A program made the position numbers and the translations under genes. From an uncultured Bacteroidia bacterium (lineage in GTDB: Bacteria; Bacteroidota; Bacteroidia; Bacteroidales; UBA932): DNA of 38,248 nt. A model generated the notes under the pieces. It ran no database searches and was not told the origin of the DNA. It saw nothing but the letters and a program-made list of their open reading frames with translations. Positions 7,520-16,373 of this stretch are shown here, one piece after another (the stretch's first letter is position 1; each line of letters begins with the position of its first letter). The stretch lies in NCBI GenBank assembly GCA_902774155.1, contig CACYHF010000014.1:1-38248 (forward strand). The letters run 5' to 3'.

Positions 7520-8431
7520 ATGACTGAAGATCCCCTCGAGAGAATAGAGCGTGAAGAACGCGAACGGAAAGAGAAAAAAGGTCCCCGCACCTTAATGACC
7601 ATCCTGGCCGTTATCGCGCTGGTTCTGGCCGGCATTTTAGGCTATATGCTTTATCAGCGCAATGCCCTGGTCAAGGACCTGGAAAGCGAAAAAGCCGAAC
7701 TGGCCCAGCAGATGGTCGCCCTTCAGGAAGACTTCAACACCCTGAACTCAGACTACGAAAACATCAATCACCAGCTGGACACCTCCCGTGAGCAAGTGGC
7801 CCTGCTCATCGAAAAACTGAGCAAGACGGAAGCCACCAACCGCGCCAAGATCCGCCAGTATGAAAAAGAACTGGGCACCCTGCGCGCCATTATGAAGGGC
7901 TACATTGTCCAGATTGACTCCCTGAACACCCTGAACAAGAAACTCACGGCCGATGCAGCAGAAGCCCGCCGCGAAGCTGCGGAAAGCCGCCGCGCCAACG
8001 AGCAGCTCACCGCCCAGGTGGAGAACCTGTCCTCGCAGGTGAACGCCGGCAAGATCCTCAAGGCCCGCGCCATCTCCCTGGTGGGCTATATGAGCAACGA
8101 CAAACCCGGCGACCGCCACAGCCGCGTACGCTACATGGTGGCCAACCTCTCTCTGGTGGAGAACTCCCTGGCCGACAGAGGTCCCGTGCGGGTATATGTC
8201 CGCGTGAAGGATCCGGAGGGTCTCCTCCTCATCAACAACGAGTCCACGGAATTCATGGTGAACGGAGAGGTCCTGCAGGCCACCGCTTCCCGCGAAGTGG
8301 ACTACGAAGGCAACGAGGTAGACCTTTCCATCTACATCAACGACACCGGCACCTTTAACAAGGGCGTGTACACGTTGGAAGTTTATACGGAAAAAGGCCT
8401 CCTGGGCCACGCTGAATGTATGCTCCGTTAA
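7520..8431 (+). CDS. coiled-coil membrane protein of unknown function
   Basis: 303 aa, not recognised as a named family. It has a short charged cytoplasmic N-terminus (about 1-22, rich in Glu/Arg/Lys), one transmembrane helix (about 25-45, LMTILAVIALVLAGILGYML), and a long heptad-rich coiled coil (about 48-175). A globular, probably beta-rich C-terminal domain (about 180-303) follows, with RVRYMVANLSLVENSLADRG and GVYTLEVYTEKG. This is the layout of a periplasm-facing anchored coiled coil. hemW begins 1 nt after its stop, so they are co-transcribed. The partnership with hemW gives no obvious functional clue. Confidence 0.75.
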   Translation: MTEDPLERIEREERERKEKKGPRTLMTILAVIALVLAGILGYMLYQRNALVKDLESEKAELAQQMVALQEDFNTLNSDYENINHQLDTSREQVALLIEKLSKTEATNRAKIRQYEKELGTLRAIMKGYIVQIDSLNTLNKKLTADAAEARREAAESRRANEQLTAQVENLSSQVNAGKILKARAISLVGYMSNDKPGDRHSRVRYMVANLSLVENSLADRGPVRVYVRVKDPEGLLLINNESTEFMVNGEVLQATASREVDYEGNEVDLSIYINDTGTFNKGVYTLEVYTEKGLLGHAECMLR

Positions 8432-8432
8432 T

Positions 8433-9509
8433 ATGATCTACATTCACGTTCCTTTCTGCAAAAGTTTTTGCAACTACTGTGATTTCTACTCGGAAATCCC
8501 TGGTGCAGGTATGTTCGATTCGTACACGGACCAGGTGTGCGCAGAGATCCGCCGCCGTGCGGCAGAAATGGACGACAGCTTCAAAACCCTTTACTTCGGG
8601 GGCGGCACACCTTCTGTGCTGCCCCTGTCGCATCTGACCCGTATCCTGCTTACGCTGGAGGAATGCGGCCACGGCGGTCCCTATACGGAATTCACCATGG
8701 AAGTGAATCCGGAAGACCTGGTGGAGAAAGGACTGCCCTATGTGGAAAGCCTCCGGCAACTGGGAGTGAACCGTATGAGCCTGGGCATCCAGTCCTTCGA
8801 CGACGAACTGCTGCACTGGATGAACCGCCGGCACAACGCCGAAGGCGCCAAAAAAGCCTTCCAGCTGGTGCGCCAGGCCGGTTTTGAGAACGTGAGCATA
8901 GACCTTATCTTCGGCCTGTCCAATCTGTCGGACGCCACCTGGGAAAGCACCATCGACCAGGCTATCGGCCTGGAGCCGGAACACATTTCCTGCTACCAGC
9001 TCACCGTGGAAGGAGACAGCGTGCTGGCCCATCGCCTGGAAAACGGCGAATATGAAGAGGCCTCGGAAGAGCTTTGCCACCGGCAGTACGACCTTCTGTG
9101 CAACAAGATGCGGGCAGCGGGTTTCCATCATTACGAGATTTCCAATTTCGCCCGGCCGGGATTCGAAGCCCAGCACAATGGCGGCTACTGGATGCGGCGG
9201 CCCTATGTGGGCCTGGGTCCTTCGGCCCATTCCTTCAGCGGAAGCAGCCGCAGCTGGAACGACGCAGTCCTGGACGGCTACACCCACACCAGCGAATCGC
9301 TCAGCGTAGAAGATGAGAAAATGGAAACCCTTATGCTGGCCTTACGCACGGCCAAGGGCATTGACGGCGAATTCCTGCTGGCCAACTGCAAGCGGGAAGA
9401 TGTAGAACGGCTGCTCCGGGAGGGTGCCCTCCAGCAAGTGGGACGCCGCTACCGCATCCCGGAAGACCACTTCTTTGTATCCGACGAAATTATCCGAGAA
9501 CTCGTATGA
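8433..9509 (+). CDS. hemW: HemW-like radical SAM haem chaperone
   Basis: 358 aa. The N-terminal radical SAM motif is IHVPFCKSFCNYCDF, with cysteines at about 9, 13 and 16 (CxxxCxxC), followed by LYFGGGTPSVL, VNPEDL, NRMSLGIQSFDDELL and SIDLIFGL. The C-terminal part carries HYEISNFARPG, HNGGYWMRRPYVGLGPSAHSF and the HemN-type C-terminal domain. HemW proteins bind haem and a 4Fe-4S cluster and are often mis-annotated as oxygen-independent coproporphyrinogen III oxidase. The short N-terminus here, beginning at the motif, fits HemW rather than HemN. It overlaps the next gene by ATGA. Confidence 0.92.
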   Translation: MIYIHVPFCKSFCNYCDFYSEIPGAGMFDSYTDQVCAEIRRRAAEMDDSFKTLYFGGGTPSVLPLSHLTRILLTLEECGHGGPYTEFTMEVNPEDLVEKGLPYVESLRQLGVNRMSLGIQSFDDELLHWMNRRHNAEGAKKAFQLVRQAGFENVSIDLIFGLSNLSDATWESTIDQAIGLEPEHISCYQLTVEGDSVLAHRLENGEYEEASEELCHRQYDLLCNKMRAAGFHHYEISNFARPGFEAQHNGGYWMRRPYVGLGPSAHSFSGSSRSWNDAVLDGYTHTSESLSVEDEKMETLMLALRTAKGIDGEFLLANCKREDVERLLREGALQQVGRRYRIPEDHFFVSDEIIRELV

Positions 9510-9976
9510 CCTACTTAAGAAGAGCCCTGAAATATTTCCTGCAGATCACCCTTATCTTCGTGGTCATCATCGGCGCGCTTATGCTCACCGGCTTCGTGTC
9601 CAAGGACGTGGCCGTGGCCTTCCAGCACGGTTGGCGCTCCATCGGCTATATCTTCGCTCTCTTTGCCGTCATGAGCCTGGCCTATCCTTATTTCGGCTAT
9701 GGCAAACGCACCATCCGCGCCCAGGGAGAACCGGCCGAACTCTGGCCCGAAGTGGACCGCGCCATGGAGCAGCGCGGCTATGTAAAATGTGCCGAACAGC
9801 CCGAAGGCGGCCGAAAATATCGGCTCAAAAGCGGCTTCAACCGCGCGGCCCGTCTCTGGGAAGACAGCATCACCCTCCAACCCGTGCTGGGCGGCTTCCA
9901 GGCCGAAGGTCTGGTACGGGATTTGTCACGCGTAGTAATGTCCATTGACCATCAACTCAACAGCTATGGCAACTGA
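9506..9976 (+). CDS. small two-helix membrane protein, unknown
   Basis: 156 aa, family not recognised. There are two hydrophobic helices (about 11-31, ITLIFVVIIGALMLTGF, and 45-63, GYIFALFAVMSLAYPYFGY), then a soluble domain of about 90 residues with WPEVDRAMEQRGYVKCAE, RAARLWEDSITLQPV and DLSRVVMSIDHQLN. The arrangement resembles small Bacteroidota inner-membrane proteins of unknown role. The start ATG overlaps the hemW stop (ATGA), giving translational coupling. Its own stop lies inside the next gene. Confidence 0.75.
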   Translation: MTYLRRALKYFLQITLIFVVIIGALMLTGFVSKDVAVAFQHGWRSIGYIFALFAVMSLAYPYFGYGKRTIRAQGEPAELWPEVDRAMEQRGYVKCAEQPEGGRKYRLKSGFNRAARLWEDSITLQPVLGGFQAEGLVRDLSRVVMSIDHQLNSYGN

Positions 9977-10193
9977 TACCCAGCAATTCAAAACCGTCGC
10001 CACCTTCAATGAGAGGGTAATGGCCGACATGTGCGTAGCCCTTCTGGGCGACAACGGCATCCCCGCCGCCGTCATCGGCGCCGACTCTTCCTATCCTTCC
10101 CTGGGTTTCGTAAGACCCATTGAAGTGAAAGTGAATGAAAACGATTACGAATTGGCTATGAGCATTTTGGCAGCTGCCGACAAGGCCGAATAA
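9966..10193 (+). CDS. DUF2007-type putative signal-transducing protein
   Basis: 75 aa, MATDTQQFKTVATFNERVMADMC. The pattern of a short beta strand, ERVMADMCVALLGDNGIPAAVIG, and VKVNENDYELAMSIL resembles the DUF2007 family, a small ferredoxin-like fold of unknown ligand. ATG 9966 is preferred over the longer in-frame ORF from 9945 because it gives a normal N-terminus, and an 11-bp overlap with the previous gene is common in this operon. The 3' end overlaps the convergent DUF3109 gene by 49 bp. Confidence 0.75.
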   Translation: MATDTQQFKTVATFNERVMADMCVALLGDNGIPAAVIGADSSYPSLGFVRPIEVKVNENDYELAMSILAAADKAE

Positions 10194-10747
10194 AACTCCT
10201 CGCCAAAAGCATCTGTAAGCGGCCCGCGGAGGAATTCGTACACCCGGATTCCTTCGCGGCGCCCTTTTTCATAGGCCTGAGCGCAGATATCCCAGCGATG
10301 CAGGTTCAGTCCTTTCCGGCCGCCTCCCAAATCTACCACGCGGATGGGATACAGACTGCAGGAAATGGGTTTCTTGAAGGAACACAGTCCTTTGTCAAAC
10401 TGGCGTTCAATGGCACAAAAGCAGCTCCCGTCCTGAAAATGGCAGAAAGCGCATTCCTCGCTGCCGGTGACCAGCGGCGTTACCAGATCTCCGTCGCGGT
10501 CAATCTCGAAAAACCCCTTGGCCTGCACCGCTGCGCGGCCTTCGGGACGCATGAGCGGACTGAAAACCGGATAACACGTTTCAATGGGCTCCAACTCCTC
10601 TTCCTGCAGCGGGGCGCCGCTGTCGCCCACAATACAACATTTGCCCTTGCAGGCGGCATAATCACAGGCAAAGAACTCCAGGACCACATCCTCCGAGACC
10701 AGGATGTCGCCAATTTCTATGATGGTTCCGAAAGCGGACTTGCTCAT
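10145..10747 (-). CDS. DUF3109 cysteine-rich protein
   Basis: 200 aa. It starts MSKSAFGTIIEIGDILVSEDV and contains a cysteine set typical of DUF3109 / YkgJ-like putative zinc or Fe-S proteins: FFACDYAACKGKCCIVGDSG, EECAFCHFQDGSCFCAIE, KGLCSFKKPISCSLYPIRV. The function of the family is not established. The start ATG overlaps the TGA of the upstream M16 gene, so it is the second gene of that operon. This overlap, rather than the longer upstream ORF in the same frame, decides the start. Confidence 0.88.
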   Translation of the reverse strand: MSKSAFGTIIEIGDILVSEDVVLEFFACDYAACKGKCCIVGDSGAPLQEEELEPIETCYPVFSPLMRPEGRAAVQAKGFFEIDRDGDLVTPLVTGSEECAFCHFQDGSCFCAIERQFDKGLCSFKKPISCSLYPIRVVDLGGGRKGLNLHRWDICAQAYEKGRREGIRVYEFLRGPLTDAFGEEFYSALSAAAKMLIANS

Positions 10748-13266
10748 GGTACGATGCATTCTACCCGGCCTCCTTCGGCCAGGGTGGCCAGGAACTCCTT
10801 CACCTGCTCTGCCGTAATGGCCTGGATATTCTCCTGATAACGGCTGGTTAGGTCTTTGTTCAGGGCATACCGGAACAGCTGCGTGGAAACGAATCCGCTG
10901 GAAGAAGCCAGCCGGTCCTTGTATTCGCCGCTCAGCTTGCTCTTCCACAGTGCCAGGTCCTTTGCCTCTACGGGCTTTGAGGCAGCTTCCCGAATGGCCG
11001 CCCGGATGGCCGTAAGCGCCCGCTGGGCCGATACCTCCGTCACATCGGCCGGCAAACCGGCCAGCGGGACAGGATGGCAGTGAATACATAGTTGGAAACG
11101 CTCCTGCGGATGCGCCATCTGGGTCAGATGCACTTCGCAAGTGAAGCCATAACCGGCCATACCCTGTGCCAGGAAGCGTTGCAGGGCCTCCACTCCCACT
11201 TGAGCTGTGTAGTAATGTTCGGCCGTAAGGGCATAAGCCGCATCCATCAGGATGTGGATACCCTTGTCTGATCCTTCTCCCTGCAGGCTCACGCTCCCGC
11301 TGTGGGGACTAAACTCCACCTGTTTCCGGGGGACGGTTCCTTTCAGCACCTGGAAGCCGCCCAGATAGCGGCACAGCATCTTTTTCACCATCTCCGTGCC
11401 CAGGTCTCCGGAAAGGATGAGCACGCCGTCGTTCATGCGGCAGAAGCGGTTCGCGTAATAAGCATCGAACTTCTCCCAGCTGTCCGGGGATAAGGCCTTC
11501 GGATTTTTATCCGTTGTATAGATATAGCCCGGTGTCAGCTGCGCCCTGAGCAAGGCTTCCCGCTCCGGCGAACGCAACTGTTCCTGCTGTCGATACATTT
11601 CAAACTCGGCGGAATTGGGAACGCGGTTGTTGGCTAATGCCAACAGGACTTTAAGCAGCAGGACGAACTGCGTGGACGGAGCGGAGCCCTCGATGGTAAG
11701 GTTGTGCAGGTCCACTTTCGTATCCATCCGGATGCCGTTGGCTTCCAGGACATCACGGAAATGCGCAGCACGACGTCCGCCCACATCGTACAAAGACAGC
11801 ACGTCGCCGGCATAGCCGCCCTCTCCCTCCTGGAGATTGTCTATTTGCGCCAGGCCGCCGTTTAACTGCAAGGCATAGTGGAAAATACGGTTGCCGGGGA
11901 CCTCCTTGTACACCACGCGCATGCCGTTGGTGAAGGTCCAGAGCGTACCGCCGGAAACGGATTCCTTTTTCTCGCTTTTAATTTTGACCTTGGGACATGT
12001 AACATTGAAACCCAGGGTGTCACTCCCCTGCCAGCTGTAGTCGTTGCCGCTGTCGATGACCGAGCCGTACAGATATGACAGATTATAGTAGAACAGTTCG
12101 TCGTCCTTGTCCAGGGTGTCCGGAGCCTGGGTGTACTCCAGGTTCAGGTTGGAGAGCTGCTCCAGCAAGGCCGAGGAAAAATTGTTGAACAGACGGGTTT
12201 CCGTGCTGTCGGGCAGGTTTTTCCGGGAAAAGAGGCGTACGGTTTCCGAATAAGGAGCCAGGTTGGCGCCGTACAGGAAATGCGCGATGCAGCGGGAAAC
12301 CAATTCTCCGGGCTCCGGGGCCGATGCCGCCTTTTCGTGAATCCGGGGCATGAGCACCTGCTTGGCTTCCATGAATTCATCGGTCTTGACACCGAAGGCA
12401 TCCATCTGGGCCAGGGTGGACGACAGGACCCGCATGGCCGCATGGAGCTGGTCCCGGGCCACCTGGATGCTTACGCTGTAACGCTCGTCGCCGCCGTAAT
12501 CCTCACTGCGCAAAACTTGGAAGCGCATATCCGTATAAGGGATGCCCGCTTCCCGCAGGTCCCGTTCCAGACGATGCCTCAGCAGCACCTGGAACTCCGC
12601 CCCGAGAAGATCGGTGACCACGGCCTGTGCCGTATTCATAAGGGAAAAAGGCGTACGGGCACCGAAATAAGCAACGGAAACACGGGCACGGTCGCCGGGA
12701 TAGAACTGTACGGAAGGGGCCGGGGAAGGTTCCCACACATAGTCTGGCCGATGGTTCTCTTTCACCAGCATCCGGGGAACCAACATAGAGAAGATGTCCA
12801 TCTTCTTCTTGAGCTCCGGGGCGTCAATATCTCCGCTCACGATGACAGCCTGCTGCGCCTTGGACTTGGCCACCAGTGAAAAACTGTACAGGAGCGTGGA
12901 GTCCAGCACTTCCGGCCGATAAAACGGCACCCGGTTGAAACGGTAAACGGTGGAGCCGTCCACATCCGTGAGAAAGCCTTCCGGACCGGGTGCGATGGCC
13001 ATCCGACTGAAAAAGGCGGATTCCAGGCCTTCCCTTTTGGCGGCCGACAAAGGTTCGTCCCGCTGAACGATGGCAATATCGGCATATCCCTTTACGCTGG
13101 GGTCCGTAACCATATAATAGGTAACACCGCTGCCCAATGTCCCGCGCTGGATCCGGGAATCTACCGGAAGCGGAGGCAACTGGGGGGGCTGTGCTGGCAC
13201 TATTCTTGAAAAAAAGAGCAGGGCCCACAAGCTTAACACCAGGTATGTAAAGCGGGGAAATCTCAT
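10744..13266 (-). CDS. M16 family peptidase-like exported protein, zinc motif missing
   Basis: 840 aa. A signal sequence (MRFPRFTYLVLSLWALLFFS) is followed by four M16-like modules. They are recognisable from GTLGSGVTYYMVTDP near the N-terminus and FTNGMRVVYKEVPGNRIFHYALQLNGG in the second half. Catalytic M16 proteins carry HxxEH in the first domain; the equivalent place here reads KREGLESAFFSRMAI, and no HxxEH is visible anywhere. It may therefore be a non-catalytic partner or structural homologue, as in other M16 pairs. The ATG at 13266 is preferred over an upstream TTG (13287) because it starts a clean signal peptide. It is translationally coupled to DUF3109. Confidence 0.82.
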   Translation of the reverse strand: MRFPRFTYLVLSLWALLFFSRIVPAQPPQLPPLPVDSRIQRGTLGSGVTYYMVTDPSVKGYADIAIVQRDEPLSAAKREGLESAFFSRMAIAPGPEGFLTDVDGSTVYRFNRVPFYRPEVLDSTLLYSFSLVAKSKAQQAVIVSGDIDAPELKKKMDIFSMLVPRMLVKENHRPDYVWEPSPAPSVQFYPGDRARVSVAYFGARTPFSLMNTAQAVVTDLLGAEFQVLLRHRLERDLREAGIPYTDMRFQVLRSEDYGGDERYSVSIQVARDQLHAAMRVLSSTLAQMDAFGVKTDEFMEAKQVLMPRIHEKAASAPEPGELVSRCIAHFLYGANLAPYSETVRLFSRKNLPDSTETRLFNNFSSALLEQLSNLNLEYTQAPDTLDKDDELFYYNLSYLYGSVIDSGNDYSWQGSDTLGFNVTCPKVKIKSEKKESVSGGTLWTFTNGMRVVYKEVPGNRIFHYALQLNGGLAQIDNLQEGEGGYAGDVLSLYDVGGRRAAHFRDVLEANGIRMDTKVDLHNLTIEGSAPSTQFVLLLKVLLALANNRVPNSAEFEMYRQQEQLRSPEREALLRAQLTPGYIYTTDKNPKALSPDSWEKFDAYYANRFCRMNDGVLILSGDLGTEMVKKMLCRYLGGFQVLKGTVPRKQVEFSPHSGSVSLQGEGSDKGIHILMDAAYALTAEHYYTAQVGVEALQRFLAQGMAGYGFTCEVHLTQMAHPQERFQLCIHCHPVPLAGLPADVTEVSAQRALTAIRAAIREAASKPVEAKDLALWKSKLSGEYKDRLASSSGFVSTQLFRYALNKDLTSRYQENIQAITAEQVKEFLATLAEGGRVECIVP

Positions 13267-13284
13267 TTTACGCCTATTTTCATA

Positions 13285-13316
13285 CAAAATTACAACTATT
13301 TTTGCTAATTTTGCAA
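13285..13316 (-). promoter_or_regulatory. promoter of the M16-like gene
   Basis: On the minus strand, TTG (13316-13314), a 21-nt spacer and TAATTTTG (13292-13285) match the Bacteroidota consensus, 19 nt before the ATG at 13266. The plus strand of the same region also has TATTTTTG (13297-13304) and TAATTTTG (13306-13313), candidates for the TPR gene, but without well-placed TTG. Confidence 0.6.
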
Positions 13317-13368
13317 TTAGTGAGCCAAACGGACATATAATAACTTATCAATAAAGGAGAAGAAGAAC

Positions 13369-14292
13369 ATGAAAAAACTATTTGTCACGCTCGCCGCTTT
13401 TGCGCTTGCCGCAGGTGTAGTGTTTGCCCAGGATTACAATGCCGCCGTGGACGCCTTTAATGCAGGTGCCCAGGCTTTGGAAACCAATAAGGTGGAAGCC
13501 CTGGCCCAGTTCCGTACCGCTCTGGCCCAGGCCCAGGCATGCGAAGGTGAAGAAGCCGCTGAACTGGTGGCCAAGTGCAAGGAAATCATCCCCGGCACCC
13601 TGATCTCCATCGCCAAGGAACAGATCAACGAAGCGCAATACGACGAAGCTCTCGTAACCCTGGTAGAGGCTAATACCGTAGCCACCGAGTACGGAGCAGA
13701 GGCAGCCGCCAAGGAAGCCGGCAGCCTGATTGCCAACACCTACCTGCGCAAGGGCAGCACTCTGCTCAAGGAAAAGAACTTCACCGGTGCCGCAGAGGCT
13801 TTCCAGCAGGTAACCGCCCTGGAACCGGAAAACGGTCAGGCTTATCTGCTGCTGGGTCAGGCCCAGTTGCAGGCCGGTGACAACGATGCCGCCATCGAGT
13901 CCCTGAACAAGGCCTCCGAACTGGGTGAGGAACAGGCTGGCAAACTGCTGTCCACCACTTATTTGAAGAAAGGTATGGCCCTGGTGAAGGCCGGCAAGAA
14001 CGCCGAAGCCATCGAGGCTCTGGAGAAGTCCAACAGCTACGCAGAAAGCGCCAACGCCTATAAGCTTATGGCCAGCGCCTACACCAAGATGGGCAAAAGC
14101 GCCAAAGCCGTCGAGGCCTACAAGAAGTATCTGGAAATTGCTCCGGACGCCAAGGACGCCGCCGATATCATGTTCACCATTGCCGCCACCGCCCAGAAGG
14201 CCGGCGACAAAGCCACGGCCAAGGAGTATTACAAGAAGCTCGCCGGCACCAAGTATGCCGCCCAGGCCGAAGCTCAGCTCAAGACCCTGTAG
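13369..14292 (+). CDS. exported TPR-repeat protein
   Basis: 307 aa. A Sec signal peptide (MKKLFVTLAAFALAAGVVFA, cleavage near residue 20) is followed by an all-helical chain with tetratricopeptide repeats. Clear TPR units appear at about 120-180 (FTGAAEAFQQVTALEPENGQ, YLLLGQAQLQAGDNDAAIES) and 190-275 (YLKKGMALVKAGKNAEAIEA, YKLMASAYTKMGKSAKAVEA). It has no enzymatic domain and probably scaffolds periplasmic or outer-membrane complexes. AAAGGAGAAGAAG just before the ATG is an unusually strong Shine-Dalgarno for a Bacteroidota gene. Codons are very uniform (CTG, GCC, AAG, GAA), suggesting high expression. It overlaps the convergent U32 gene by 14 bp. Confidence 0.85.
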   Translation: MKKLFVTLAAFALAAGVVFAQDYNAAVDAFNAGAQALETNKVEALAQFRTALAQAQACEGEEAAELVAKCKEIIPGTLISIAKEQINEAQYDEALVTLVEANTVATEYGAEAAAKEAGSLIANTYLRKGSTLLKEKNFTGAAEAFQQVTALEPENGQAYLLLGQAQLQAGDNDAAIESLNKASELGEEQAGKLLSTTYLKKGMALVKAGKNAEAIEALEKSNSYAESANAYKLMASAYTKMGKSAKAVEAYKKYLEIAPDAKDAADIMFTIAATAQKAGDKATAKEYYKKLAGTKYAAQAEAQLKTL

Positions 14293-15976
14293 TCACCGTC
14301 ATTTCGCAGACGGCACAGTCAAAAGACAATTGGAGCCGCTCTTTCCCGTTCCGGAGGAAGAGCGGTTCTGCTTTTTTCACCTTGCCCTGTTTGGGGCACA
14401 GGCCCAGTTCGTGGCGGACACAGTATTTGGAGCGCATGAGTTCTCCGTGGGATTCGTATTGCAGTTGAAAGGCGCTGTCTTGTTTCTTCGTGCCCCTGTA
14501 TAGCGGACGAGCCTGAACAGGCTGGGCATCCAACTGCGCCGCCAGATCCCTTCGCAGTCCATTCAAGGCCGATACCGGCAGAAAAGGAACCGGGCCGTCC
14601 ACCTGGACCGAAGGTTCTCCAAAGGCATAATGGCCGCTTCTTTTAGCCAGTTGTTCCCGCAGACTCTGCAGCATCCGCTCCGGATCCCGGGCCTTGTCAG
14701 CTCCGGCGGGCAGTGTCAGGCGGACTTCCCGCCCGTCTTCCGTGCGGGCCGAGGCCGCGACGGCTCCGTCCTGCAGGGCCACCTGCAATTGCACCGGAAT
14801 CTCCCGTACGGGCTTGGCAGATTCCAGCCGACGCTCGAATGCGGCGCTGATATTGCGGAACAATTTGGTACCGGGCGCAAGGCCTTCCACCTTCTTGCAA
14901 TAGACGGTGTACCCTTCGCAGACATCGGCCCGGAAACCGCCGCCCTCAAAGGTAAAGCCATCTCCGTTGGCCAGTCGGATCCCCGTATGACCCGGATCCA
15001 GCACAAAACCATCCCGTAACAGGCGTTGAACGGTTCCCACATACTCTCCGCCGCCTTCCGCCGCCCATTGGCCACGCTTTTCGTCCAGGAACAGTTCCGT
15101 ATAACCGCGGTTGAAAGTTTTGTTCAGATCGGGCGTAAAGCCGCCGCTGACATGGCCGAAGGAGGCCCTTTCATAGCGCTCCGGATAGCGGGCCACCAGG
15201 GCATCCAGGGCCTCTGAGTAGGCTTTTACCACGTTCCGTACATAGGATTCCCCCTTGAGGCGACCTTCTATCTTAAAGGAGTTCACACCGGCATCGGCCA
15301 ATTCCTGGAGGCGGTTCAGCAGGTTGTAGTCCTTGAGGGACAGCAACGCCTTATTCCGTACCATGGTCCGGCCTTGGGCGTCTTCCAAATCGTATAAACT
15401 CCGGCAAGGCTGTGCACAGGTGCCCCGGTTGGCGCTTCGGCCGGTGAGGTATTCGGACAGGTAGCATTGGCCGCTATAACATACGCAGAGCGCACCGTGG
15501 ACAAAACACTCGATTTCCGTATGCACCGCGGCACAGATGGACCGGATCTGTTCCAGAGACAGTTCCCGCTCCAGGACAATCCGGCCAAAACCCAGGCTCT
15601 CCAGGCCCTGCGCTTTCTCCGGCGTACGGATGGCGCACTGGGTGGAGGCGTGCATAATCAGGGAGTTGCTCATGGAAAGCACCGTCGGATCCTGGACAAT
15701 GAGGGCATCCACGCCGGCCTGCTCCAGCGCTTTCACCAACTCCCGGGCCTGGGGAATCTCTTCCGGCTCCAGCAGGGTATTCACCGTGGCATAAATGCGT
15801 ACACCGAACCGGCGGGCATAGGTACAAAGGCGGGCGATGTCTTCCACGCTGTTCCCGGCGGCTTGCCGGGCGCCGAAAGCCGGACCGGCAATATAGACGG
15901 CATCGGCCCCGCAGTCAATGGCCGCGATGCCGATATCCGCCGTCCGCGCCGGCGCCAGGAGTTCCAGAGGTCTCAT
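14279..15976 (-). CDS. U32 family peptidase-like protein (RlhA type)
   Basis: 565 aa. MRPLELLAPARTADIGIAAI, the GADAVYIAGPAFGARQ motif, STQCAIRTPEKAQ, ERELSLEQI, CFVHGALCVCYSGQCYLS and NRGTCAQPCR are hallmarks of U32 proteins with their conserved cysteines. Relatives include collagenase-like proteins and RlhA/TrhP, which hydroxylate rRNA or tRNA. The C-terminal extension fits the long Bacteroidota form, and an RNA-hydroxylation role is an inference from family. Met at 15976 matches the usual family start; an ATG at 15991 would add five residues and overlap vapC by 11 bp. Confidence 0.88.
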   Translation of the reverse strand: MRPLELLAPARTADIGIAAIDCGADAVYIAGPAFGARQAAGNSVEDIARLCTYARRFGVRIYATVNTLLEPEEIPQARELVKALEQAGVDALIVQDPTVLSMSNSLIMHASTQCAIRTPEKAQGLESLGFGRIVLERELSLEQIRSICAAVHTEIECFVHGALCVCYSGQCYLSEYLTGRSANRGTCAQPCRSLYDLEDAQGRTMVRNKALLSLKDYNLLNRLQELADAGVNSFKIEGRLKGESYVRNVVKAYSEALDALVARYPERYERASFGHVSGGFTPDLNKTFNRGYTELFLDEKRGQWAAEGGGEYVGTVQRLLRDGFVLDPGHTGIRLANGDGFTFEGGGFRADVCEGYTVYCKKVEGLAPGTKLFRNISAAFERRLESAKPVREIPVQLQVALQDGAVAASARTEDGREVRLTLPAGADKARDPERMLQSLREQLAKRSGHYAFGEPSVQVDGPVPFLPVSALNGLRRDLAAQLDAQPVQARPLYRGTKKQDSAFQLQYESHGELMRSKYCVRHELGLCPKQGKVKKAEPLFLRNGKERLQLSFDCAVCEMTVTTGS

Positions 15977-15980
15977 AGGG

Positions 15981-16370
15981 CTATTGTTCATCCAGCCAGT
16001 CTTCCAGTTTCAGGCCCGGGATACGCGAAAAGTGACGCGTATTGTGGGTAACCAGGGTGTAATCATTGACAAGAGCCGTGGCGGCAATGAACGTATCCGT
16101 ATCTTCCAGGCGTTCCCCCCTCAATTCCAGACGGGCTCTGATCTGTGCATAAACTTTAAGGGCCGGAGTCATGGGAAGGGCCTTGAACTTCTCTTCCAGA
16201 AATGTCACCAGCGACTCTCTCCGGGTGCCTTTATAGACACCCACATACAACTCTGCCAAACTAATTTCCGACAGAACGCAATTGGCCAAGCCCACTTGAA
16301 TCATTCGCTCCTGAATAGCGACTTTCCCTCTGATTAAAGCAATCAGTATATCTGTATCTATCAAATACAT
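15981..16370 (-). CDS. vapC: VapC-type PIN domain toxin
   Basis: 129 aa, the normal PIN toxin length. The acidic residues of the Mg-dependent ribonuclease centre are visible: MYLIDTDILIALI (Asp5, Asp7), SEISLAELYVG (Glu about 40) and LEDTDTFIAATAL (Asp about 92-94). The final THNTRHFSRIPGLKLEDW is very typical. VapC toxins cleave tRNA or rRNA when released from the antitoxin. The gene is 3 nt after the AbrB-type antitoxin, making one operon. Its stop lies 5 nt before the U32 start, so some read-through transcription into that gene is likely. Confidence 0.92.
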   Translation of the reverse strand: MYLIDTDILIALIRGKVAIQERMIQVGLANCVLSEISLAELYVGVYKGTRRESLVTFLEEKFKALPMTPALKVYAQIRARLELRGERLEDTDTFIAATALVNDYTLVTHNTRHFSRIPGLKLEDWLDEQ

Positions 16371-16373
16371 AGC

